DNA from: Chryseobacterium gleum
GTDB lineage: Bacteria > Bacteroidota > Bacteroidia > Flavobacteriales_D > Sanyastnellaceae
Reading direction: 5' to 3'
Length of the DNA: 5,892 bases
NCBI GenBank assembly: GCA_945897395.1
Contig: CAMDFE010000109.1
Span: 1-5,892, forward strand
Below the pieces are notes generated by a model. The model was not told the origin of the DNA. It was given only the letters and a program-made list of their open reading frames with translations, and ran no database searches. Shown here piece by piece: positions 1-5,892 of this stretch. The stretch's first letter is position 1. Each line of letters begins with the position of its first letter. Position numbers and translations under genes: made by a program.

Positions 1-17
1 GTGGAATAACATCTACC

Positions 18-37
18 TACTCCCTTCGGAGTATTTT
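18..37 (+). terminator. Probable rho-independent terminator of an upstream gene
   Basis: A perfect 6-bp stem (TACTCC, 18-23; GGAGTA, 28-33) closes a CTTC loop and is followed by TTTT (34-37). This arrangement terminates + strand transcription, so it probably belongs to a gene ending at or before the left edge. The window opens with GTG GAA TAA in frame 1, which could be the last codons of that gene, but three codons cannot prove it. The stem is short and the T tract is only four bases, so termination may be partial. Confidence 0.5.
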
Positions 38-47
38 CATAGCTGTT

Positions 48-79
48 TTTGTTGTGGGAATAAGAGAAATCTATATTCG
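48..79 (+). promoter_or_regulatory. Candidate Bacteroidota-type promoter for the small secreted protein gene
   Basis: TTTG at 48-51 could be the -33 element and TATATTCG at 72-79 the -7 element, one mismatch from the Bacteroidota consensus TAnnTTTG. The 20-base spacer is in the usual range for this promoter class. Transcription would start around 84-88, leaving a short A-rich leader directly before the ATG at 100. That leader has no Shine-Dalgarno sequence, as is common in this phylum. The assignment rests on pattern matching only. Confidence 0.45.
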
Positions 80-99
80 TTTCAATAAACAAAAACAAC

Positions 100-483
100 A
101 TGAATAAAATCCTTTCGTTGTGTCTATTGATCGTATCAATGACACTTTCAATGAGCGCTTTCAGCCAAGCAAAAAGTGTTTCGGCGCAAAAATTCAACGC
201 TACCGGTGTCGGTGCTAAACTTACTTTGCCAACAACTGATGTTGTTGCTCCAAAGCCAGACCCGAAAAGAGGTTCTTGCTGCTTAAATTTCGACAACTGG
301 ACAGGTTACACCCTTTATGTTTGGGTTGATGATGTTTACAGAGGGACTGTTTCTCCTTGGGACAGCGGTAATGTGTGTGTTCAGGAAGGTTGGACAAAAT
401 ATTATGTTCGCACCGCGGGTTCTACCTATGAGTGGCAAGACTCTGGTGAGTGTACTGGAGATTACGAACTAAAAATCGACTAA
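100..483 (+). CDS. Small secreted four-cysteine protein of unknown function
   Basis: I do not recognise a named family. The 127-residue product starts with a clear signal peptide: Lys3, a hydrophobic core at residues 5-21, and a probable cut after Ser22 (AFS|QA). Residues 23-57 form a low-complexity Ser/Thr/Ala/Pro-rich linker that ends in PDPKR. Residues 59-127 look like a compact beta-rich domain rich in Trp and Tyr, with cysteines at 60, 61, 93 and 118 that could form two disulfides outside the cytoplasm. The motif VDDVYRGTVSPWDSG (76-90) reads like a beta hairpin. No catalytic motif, lipobox, membrane segment beyond the signal or type IX secretion tail is visible. The start is supported by the signal peptide and the A-rich leader. 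A strong terminator 21 bases after the stop suggests a mostly monocistronic message. Because two secreted caspase-family genes follow, it may be their substrate, inhibitor or partner; this is inference from position and from the Lys56-Arg57 pair before the domain. Confidence 0.85.
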   Translation: MNKILSLCLLIVSMTLSMSAFSQAKSVSAQKFNATGVGAKLTLPTTDVVAPKPDPKRGSCCLNFDNWTGYTLYVWVDDVYRGTVSPWDSGNVCVQEGWTKYYVRTAGSTYEWQDSGECTGDYELKID

Positions 484-504
484 AATCACAATCTATTATT
501 CTTG

Positions 505-541
505 AAAGGCTGATGAGACTTATGTCTTTATCAGCCTTTTT
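505..541 (+). terminator. Strong rho-independent terminator or attenuator between the small protein gene and the caspase genes
   Basis: A perfect 10-bp outer stem (AAAGGCTGAT, 505-514, with ATCAGCCTTT, 530-539) encloses an inner 4-bp stem (AGAC, 516-519, with GTCT, 524-527) and a TTAT loop. It ends in TTTTT (537-541). It begins 21 bases after the stop of the small protein gene. Only 18 bases separate it from the next ATG at 560, too few for a normal promoter. The caspase genes must therefore depend on read-through or on a start site overlapping the hairpin. TATTCTTG at 497-504 is one mismatch from the -7 consensus TAnnTTTG, but no TTTG lies at the right distance upstream. Confidence 0.85.
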
Positions 542-559
542 CATTTATATATATTCCAC

Positions 560-2548
560 ATGAAAAACGTTCTAACCTTTTGCATTCTTTTCATCTCGCT
601 TCTTTCCATAAATGGACAGCAACAAACCCATGCTTTGCTTATTGCTGCCCATGGTTATAGCGCAGAAAGCAAATGGAATGAACTCGGCGAATCTACTCTT
701 AACGACATGCAATTGGTTCGCAACGCACTTCTCGGGCGAGGCGTGGACAATGAAAATATTTACATTCTAGATTCGGGTGCAACCAAACTAGCTATAGTGA
801 ACGCTTTTGAAAACGTGCTTATTCCAAGTCTTACTATGGGCGATGTTGTTATGTTGCATTTTTCAGGGCACGGCTATCAAATTCCAGACAACAACACAGA
901 TGAACTAGACGGTTTAGATGAAGCACTTGTGCCCATTGATGCAAAATATGACGGCGGGAAGAGAAAAGACTATGCCTTTTACGCGAACTACTTACGCGAC
1001 GACGAACTGAATAAATTACTTGAAGAAATAAGAGTCGCTCTTGGCCCAGATGGTGATTTGTTTGTTACCATAGACGCCTGCCATTCCGGAACATCTACCA
1101 GGGGTATAGGCCCGTCGCGTGGTGCCGTTAGACTCGATCTTAATACTTATGAGAACTCAGAGACAGATGAAAATTGGGAGCCTATTTCAGAAAGAAAAGA
1201 TCTATCGAATATGGTTGCCTTTTTCGCTTCAAGCCAGAGCCAGTTAAACTCAGAATACCAAGAAGGAGATTTAAGCTGTGGTTCACTTTCCTTCGCTTTA
1301 AGCAAAGCCATTTCTTCATCGACTGCAACAACATCTTATCAAGCTCTTTTCGAAAAGGTTCGAAACACTATGATTGGAATTGTACCGGCTCAAACGCCGA
1401 GCGCCGAGGGAACAATGAACACCACAATTCTAGGAGGAAAACTCCTTCCGACTGCACAATTTCTGCGTGTAAAAGAGGTTTTAGAAAATAACCTAATTGT
1501 AATTTCTGGTGGACTACTTGCTTCCATAAACACCGGTTCGGTTATTGGTTTTTTCGAACCTGACACGCGCTATTTTTCAATTGAAAATGCTGTTTTCACT
1601 GGCAAAGTAACAGCAAGTTCAACAACCGAATGCGAGGTAACAGCGGTGAACATTCCAACTTCTTTCGAGAAGACGAGCCTTTTGTGGGCGCAGGTTCTCG
1701 AAAGAAATTTTGGCAATGTGGCTGTCTCTATTCAATTGAAAAATTTCAACAAAGAAATTATTAAACAGTTGGAAAATGAATTCAAGGACGTCCCTTTTAT
1801 TTCATTGAATAAAGGAAAGAAAACAGATCTTTTCATAGAGCTCGATCATGCATCTGAGAGCAAGCCCAACGCTATCAAATTAAATACACTCGGAGATATA
1901 AATTTCGCCCTATCCTCTTTTGAAGTTACAGAAAAAGAAGAGCTCGCGAAGGTGCAAATCGATTGGCTTATGCACAAAATAGCCGATTACGCCCAAGGGA
2001 AATTTCTTAGGAATTTATCCATTGACAACGCAGAATACTCCGCAACCATCTCGTTAACTGAAGTTTTAAAAATAGAAGGAACAAGCGGACGTTCAGCGAA
2101 AGACTACACTGAAGTTCGAAAAATACCTTCGAACAAAATCAACGTTGGGAAATTTCTAAGAGTAGACATTCAGAATAACAGTAACAGGGTACTTTACTAT
2201 TCCATTTTAGATATCGATGCCTCAGGGAAAATTTCAATTGTTTGTCCCAAATCTGGTCGTCTTCCGGAAGAATACAAAGTCTCTGGTAATACACTTTCAA
2301 CGAACAATGGTCTTATTGTTAAGATGAGCCCTCCATTGGGACAAGGGGTGTTGAAACTGGTTGTTACTAAACAGCCGATAAACCTAACCGGATTGGTAAC
2401 ATCACGAGGGGAAGTAGCCAATCAGGCAAGTAGTTTTGATATGTTCTTTCAAAGTACAATTAAAGGAAAATCGCGGGGAGTAGATACACTTCCAATTGAA
2501 TTAGAAGAGATAGGAATTTACGATTTTGTGTATGAGATTGTTAAGTAA
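560..2548 (+). CDS. Secreted metacaspase-like (C14 family) cysteine peptidase with DUF4384-like C-terminal domain
   Basis: The 662-residue product has a signal peptide (hydrophobic residues 4-17, probable cut after Gly19, ING|QQQ). Residues 24-182 form the p20-like catalytic region: the first strand HALLIAAHGY, LNDMQ with Asp49, HFSGHG with catalytic His104, an acidic loop DELDGLDEALVP (114-125), and IDACHSG with catalytic Cys174. Residues 217-293 match the p10-like part (MVAFFASS, GSLSFAL, QTP at 278-280). Asp49, Ser102 and Asp172 sit where metacaspases build an acidic S1 pocket, so cleavage after Arg or Lys is expected. The acidic loop resembles the Ca-binding region of metacaspases; both points are family knowledge applied by analogy. 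Residues 300-380 are beta-rich with a glycine-rich turn (near 317-330). Residues 530-610 resemble DUF4384 (a strand-rich LRVDIQNNS segment, then ILDIDASGKISIVCP). The start is fixed by the signal peptide. The dyad is intact, so it is probably active in the periplasm or outside the cell. Its natural substrate is unknown. The 3' end overlaps the next gene. Confidence 0.93.
   Translation: MKNVLTFCILFISLLSINGQQQTHALLIAAHGYSAESKWNELGESTLNDMQLVRNALLGRGVDNENIYILDSGATKLAIVNAFENVLIPSLTMGDVVMLHFSGHGYQIPDNNTDELDGLDEALVPIDAKYDGGKRKDYAFYANYLRDDELNKLLEEIRVALGPDGDLFVTIDACHSGTSTRGIGPSRGAVRLDLNTYENSETDENWEPISERKDLSNMVAFFASSQSQLNSEYQEGDLSCGSLSFALSKAISSSTATTSYQALFEKVRNTMIGIVPAQTPSAEGTMNTTILGGKLLPTAQFLRVKEVLENNLIVISGGLLASINTGSVIGFFEPDTRYFSIENAVFTGKVTASSTTECEVTAVNIPTSFEKTSLLWAQVLERNFGNVAVSIQLKNFNKEIIKQLENEFKDVPFISLNKGKKTDLFIELDHASESKPNAIKLNTLGDINFALSSFEVTEKEELAKVQIDWLMHKIADYAQGKFLRNLSIDNAEYSATISLTEVLKIEGTSGRSAKDYTEVRKIPSNKINVGKFLRVDIQNNSNRVLYYSILDIDASGKISIVCPKSGRLPEEYKVSGNTLSTNNGLIVKMSPPLGQGVLKLVVTKQPINLTGLVTSRGEVANQASSFDMFFQSTIKGKSRGVDTLPIELEEIGIYDFVYEIVK
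2532..2548 (+). promoter_or_regulatory. 17-base overlap of the two caspase genes, likely translational coupling
   Basis: The ATG at 2532 of the downstream gene lies inside the last codons of the upstream gene, whose TAA is at 2546-2548, in the +1 frame. The downstream start is supported by a typical signal peptide beginning exactly there. No strong Shine-Dalgarno sequence precedes it. Ribosomes finishing the first gene could restart here, tying the amounts of the two proteins together. The overlap is seen directly; the coupling is inferred. Confidence 0.75.
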
Positions 2549-5500
2549 ACCAACGTTTCTCGCTCTAGTCATTTCTATTTTCCTTCCTCAAATTTCTAGC
2601 GCGCAATTCAAGACTGAAACTCCTATTTACATGGGGGCTATTAGCTCCGATAAATCGAAAATAGCACTTGCAGACAGTGAAAATATTTCAATATTAAAAA
2701 CTCAAAATCTCGAAATAATTACAACGATCCCTTGCAATCATTTAACCCGGGGGCTTGTTGCTGAAATCTTCTTCGCTGAAAATAACGACAGCATTCTTTG
2801 CTACAGGGCGTGCAAATTCAATGGAGAGCAAGACTGTAGTTTAAACCAAACTTATTTCGCAGATAGCCTTTATTTTTTTAACTTCTTCAACAACACAACG
2901 AAAGCTTATTCGGGTAATGCCCGCGCTGCATTTGGAAAATCTCCTGGTTCTTTTTGTGCAATAGTTAATTCAGCACACCCGTTTACGTTCAACAACCAAG
3001 AACTCTGGTGGACAGACGGGGCGTTTATGTATACAAATGATCAGGAAAACGTTGCATTAAACACGCCTGTTTTCAATTGCGCTTTAAGCCCCGATGGTGA
3101 GAAACTCGCTATTCTCACACGGTCCAATGAAAAACCAAACGAACTTCAGGTGTTAGACATTAAATCGCTCGAGGTTCTTTTCAAAGCGGTCTTGCCCGAA
3201 CCTTACTATTTCAACATGCAGTTCTCTGAAGAGAACAACGCTATTTTTTTAGAATCCTGTCGCCTTTGGCGAAGTGATATTTATTCCAATTATATAAATG
3301 TCTTAGGAAACGTAAAAGACACCATAATAGCTATCAACGAGGAGTACCGGCCTCAGAACGAGACAATACTATCGAAACAAGAGTTTGGCCTCCGTCTTTT
3401 ACCCGCAGGAAATGAATTCAAGATTCTTGATTTAAAATCAGAAAAGGACATTCACATTTTACACGCAAACACATGTCGTCTTTTCTGCATTCGCAATGCG
3501 TATTTAATTAGCGAAAACGAATTAATTGTATTCGGAAGTTATTCTGATCATTCGAGTCCTGTGCTCACTGGTGCTGCGAATAAAATGAAATTAACAGACG
3601 TTTCGGTATATACAAAAGTTGACGAAAAAATCGGAAACTACCGCTTGTTCAATCCAAATGAGATTAGAATACTTCCAAATACTTCTGCGATAAATAACAA
3701 ATCGGAAAAGAAAATTGTCGTTGGAGAAAATAGAGAGTTCGTCTATGTCATTCAAGGGAGATACATGGAAATGTGGGGAATTGAAGACCAAACAATTTTG
3801 CAGAGATTTTCTTTCGAAAATGATGTTGATGTATTGGCCGATAAGTTTGATTCGACATTACTTGTTCTTGAAAAACATAAAGATTTAAACGAAGAAAACA
3901 TTCGGCTAAACTTGTTGAATTTGAATACAGGGCTTGTATCATTTCAAATTTTATCCATAACAGAAGCTGATGATTTTATTCTAAAAAATTCTTTTTCAAA
4001 AATCAGCGATGTTGAATCATCTGACTTATTGAAATCCATTCAAAAAACATGGCCTTGTAATCAAAATTCCGATTTACCCTTCTTTGAAACATCTATTTCT
4101 ACTGATAACCAAGAATTTCTGCTTTTGGATAAGCAGCTGTTAAATCTCAAAACACTCGAGCGTGTTCAAGTTCAAAATTTTAGTAATCACACGCTGTTAA
4201 ATGGCGAATACGTTGGAATGGCTGCGGAATTAAGCACTCAGAGTTATTGGAGTTTAGAAGATGAAAGTAGTAAAACGAAAAACACATTCTTTTTCGTAAA
4301 AGACATAAGACCCGGTGGAGATATACTTGCAATTAGCCCTCGATTCAAATTACAATTTGATGGGCCTTATTACAACTGTGAAACAAATCGATCTTCCACC
4401 AGCAGATTTATTTGTGCCTATGTGAATGAGTTTTTTAAAGGCATGCAGCGTGATATTTATCTTTTCGATATTCAAAAAAACCAGGTTTACGAGTTCCTTA
4501 ATAAAGGTTTGAGTTGGATAGAATTCAATGAGAGTGATTCTCTTTTTCAAATTGTAACTTCTGAATTAACCGACGAAGGAGATAGAAAATATTTCTACGA
4601 ATTATACGACGCTTGCTCTTTCAAAAAAATCAATAAATCCAATAAATCATTCATAGTTAGAGATTTTGACAACACGGAAATTTCTAAGTTAAACGCACCA
4701 GAATATCCACTGGAAGCTAAATACATATACTCGGAATCGACAAAAAAATATTTTGGTTTCTTTCGTTCAGGGAGAATGTTTGTTTGGAGTGCAGGTGAAT
4801 ACTCTCCTTGCGCAACCGTTTCGTTAGGCACAGGAAAAGCTGTTCATTGCTCTTTCGTGGGTGAAAATATCTTTGTGGTGTTGAATAGCCGTGAGGCTTT
4901 TTTCATTAATCCAATCACAAACAAAGTTGTTTGCACCATTCTCTTTCTTCCGAATGGAGAAACAACAGATATTCTTTGGTTCTTGCCCGATGGTTCGTTC
5001 TACGCGCCAAAAAACACCATTCCTAAATTTCATATGGTGAAGGGAAAAAACGCCTACCCTTTATTGAATTACGAAGCCCTGTTGAACAGACCTGATCGCA
5101 TTTTATCGGCAATCGGATTGGCAGATGCTGAAACAATTGAAGCGTTTGGAATGGCTTATCAAAAACGAAACAACAAGCTCAAAATTCAAACCCTTGATTT
5201 CAATATAAATATTCCCTCGCTTAGTTGGAATTCGAAAATGCCACAAGAATTAAGTGACAGTCTCATTTCTTTTTCAATCACGCTCGACAACCCCTACCAA
5301 GAACCCTTAACAGCCCATGTGTTAATTAATGGAGTTCCTGTTTACGGAATGGGCGGAATTCAAATCGAAACTAATAAAACAGAGTTCACCTGTACAACTG
5401 CACTCGAAAATGGAAAGAATGAGATTCTGATTTATGTGCAAAACGGCAGCGGGGTTAAGAGCTTCCCTATTTCAAAAGAAATCACTTCCACCTATGGCTT

Positions 5501-5892
5501 CCAAAGGAGGTTGTTTTTCGTGGGGGTTGGGGTTTCGGAATACATTGACTCTACAAAGAATCTAACGTTCGCTCACAGCGATGTAATGAAGCTTGGCGAG
5601 GAGTTTCTTTCAGCTTACGATAACCGGTGTCAGCAACTTCTTTTGACGAATAGTGACGCGACAAGAGAAAACATATTAAACGTTAAGACGTTTCTTGAAA
5701 AAACGAATGTTAATGACCTTGTTGTTCTGGCATTCGCTGGTCACGGAACAATTGGTAACAACAGAGAATTCTATTTCTGTCCCAACGATGTCAACTTCAA
5801 GTCGCCTGAAAATTCCGGGGTGTCCTATGCAGAAATTGAAGAATTGTTAGATTCCATTCCCGCGCGAAAAAAGTTATTGCTATTGGATGCCT
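2532..5892 (+). CDS. Large secreted caspase-family protein with beta-propeller-like N-terminal region, 3' end outside the window
   Basis: The frame is open from the ATG to the window edge: 1120 complete codons plus one base, with no stop. A signal peptide covers residues 1-24 (hydrophobic 8-18, cut ISSA|QF). Residues 36 to about 830 contain degenerate WD40/PQQ-like blades, for example SSDKSKIAL (38-46), LSPDGEKLAIL (185-195), YMEMWGIED (near 412-420), IYLFDIQKN (642-650), SGRMFVWS (near 746-753) and FLPDGSFYAP (near 817-826). A connector with NRPD (852-855) and AFGMAYQKR follows. It matches the linker I know from Bacteroidota WD40-caspase proteins. Residues 894-990 look Ig-like (VLINGVPVYG, ENGKNEILIY). 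The caspase domain starts near 994 (LFFVGVGVSEY), with Asp1017 in FAHSD, His1071 in FAGHG, and LLLLDA ending at 1120. The next codon begins with T and should encode the catalytic Cys of a D-A-C-H-S-G motif. The propeller probably binds a protein or ligand and controls the peptidase. Cysteines at 68, 90, 94 and 102 may form disulfides. Activity cannot be confirmed from this window. Confidence 0.92.
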   Translation, partial: MRLLSKPTFLALVISIFLPQISSAQFKTETPIYMGAISSDKSKIALADSENISILKTQNLEIITTIPCNHLTRGLVAEIFFAENNDSILCYRACKFNGEQDCSLNQTYFADSLYFFNFFNNTTKAYSGNARAAFGKSPGSFCAIVNSAHPFTFNNQELWWTDGAFMYTNDQENVALNTPVFNCALSPDGEKLAILTRSNEKPNELQVLDIKSLEVLFKAVLPEPYYFNMQFSEENNAIFLESCRLWRSDIYSNYINVLGNVKDTIIAINEEYRPQNETILSKQEFGLRLLPAGNEFKILDLKSEKDIHILHANTCRLFCIRNAYLISENELIVFGSYSDHSSPVLTGAANKMKLTDVSVYTKVDEKIGNYRLFNPNEIRILPNTSAINNKSEKKIVVGENREFVYVIQGRYMEMWGIEDQTILQRFSFENDVDVLADKFDSTLLVLEKHKDLNEENIRLNLLNLNTGLVSFQILSITEADDFILKNSFSKISDVESSDLLKSIQKTWPCNQNSDLPFFETSISTDNQEFLLLDKQLLNLKTLERVQVQNFSNHTLLNGEYVGMAAELSTQSYWSLEDESSKTKNTFFFVKDIRPGGDILAISPRFKLQFDGPYYNCETNRSSTSRFICAYVNEFFKGMQRDIYLFDIQKNQVYEFLNKGLSWIEFNESDSLFQIVTSELTDEGDRKYFYELYDACSFKKINKSNKSFIVRDFDNTEISKLNAPEYPLEAKYIYSESTKKYFGFFRSGRMFVWSAGEYSPCATVSLGTGKAVHCSFVGENIFVVLNSREAFFINPITNKVVCTILFLPNGETTDILWFLPDGSFYAPKNTIPKFHMVKGKNAYPLLNYEALLNRPDRILSAIGLADAETIEAFGMAYQKRNNKLKIQTLDFNINIPSLSWNSKMPQELSDSLISFSITLDNPYQEPLTAHVLINGVPVYGMGGIQIETNKTEFTCTTALENGKNEILIYVQNGSGVKSFPISKEITSTYGFQRRLFFVGVGVSEYIDSTKNLTFAHSDVMKLGEEFLSAYDNRCQQLLLTNSDATRENILNVKTFLEKTNVNDLVVLAFAGHGTIGNNREFYFCPNDVNFKSPENSGVSYAEIEELLDSIPARKKLLLLDA

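Noticed and set aside
100..483. The small gene as a bacterial gasdermin paired with caspase proteases
   Set aside because: It is too short, has a cleavable signal peptide and a cysteine-rich compact domain, and shows no gasdermin-like features.
505..541. The hairpin upstream of the metacaspase as a riboswitch
   Set aside because: It is a single stem with a T tract, which fits a terminator. No larger aptamer-like structure is visible.
1174..1491. A 105-residue + strand reading frame inside the metacaspase gene
   Set aside because: It is entirely inside a well-supported gene in another frame, has a basic, low-order composition and no recognisable domain. It is a shadow.
2480..2545. A type IX secretion C-terminal signal on the metacaspase
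   Set aside because: The tail lacks the usual glycine-rich, Lys-ending pattern of that sorting domain and reads as the end of the DUF4384-like module.
2500..2560. The two caspase genes as one gene broken by a frameshift
   Set aside because: The downstream frame starts with its own ATG and a complete signal peptide, and the upstream protein ends naturally after its C-terminal domain. No slippery sequence is evident in the overlap.
2197..5033. Six minus-strand reading frames of 64-78 residues
   Set aside because: All lie opposite the two caspase genes, have no leader or family features, and are explained by the coding bias of the + strand.

Overview
The window looks like a piece of a Bacteroidota chromosome, perhaps Flavobacteriales- or Saprospirales-like. 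This is inferred from moderately AT-rich DNA, start codons with A-rich leaders and no Shine-Dalgarno sequence, a promoter resembling the Bacteroidota TTTG / TAnnTTTG type, signal peptides ending in an A/S/G|Q junction, and the protein families present. No database was searched.

Layout, all on the + strand. Bases 1-99 are intergenic, with a short hairpin followed by T's (18-37, probably the end of an upstream gene) and a candidate promoter (48-79). Bases 100-483 encode a 127-residue secreted protein with a four-cysteine C-terminal domain. A strong rho-independent terminator (505-541) follows. Bases 560-2548 encode a complete secreted metacaspase-like peptidase of 662 residues with an intact His104/Cys174 dyad and a DUF4384-like C-terminal domain. 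Bases 2532-5892 encode a second, much larger secreted caspase-family protein. It overlaps the first caspase gene by 17 bases and stays open to the window edge. It carries a long degenerate beta-propeller-like region, an NRPD-containing connector, an Ig-like beta domain and a caspase domain. The window cuts it off directly before the expected catalytic cysteine.

The core of the locus is therefore two different caspase-family (clan CD, C14-like) proteins, both predicted to leave the cytoplasm and translated from overlapping frames, with a small secreted protein in front. A shared pathway is inference: the propeller caspase could be a sensor or scaffold, the compact metacaspase an executor, and the small protein a substrate or regulator. 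The small protein has a Lys-Arg pair just before its cysteine domain, which is the kind of site metacaspases cut. The terminator between genes 1 and 2 suggests that the small protein is made in excess of the proteases.

No RNA genes, CRISPR arrays, insertion sequences or long repeats were seen. The minus-strand reading frames between 2197 and 5033 all lie inside the two caspase genes and are not credible genes.
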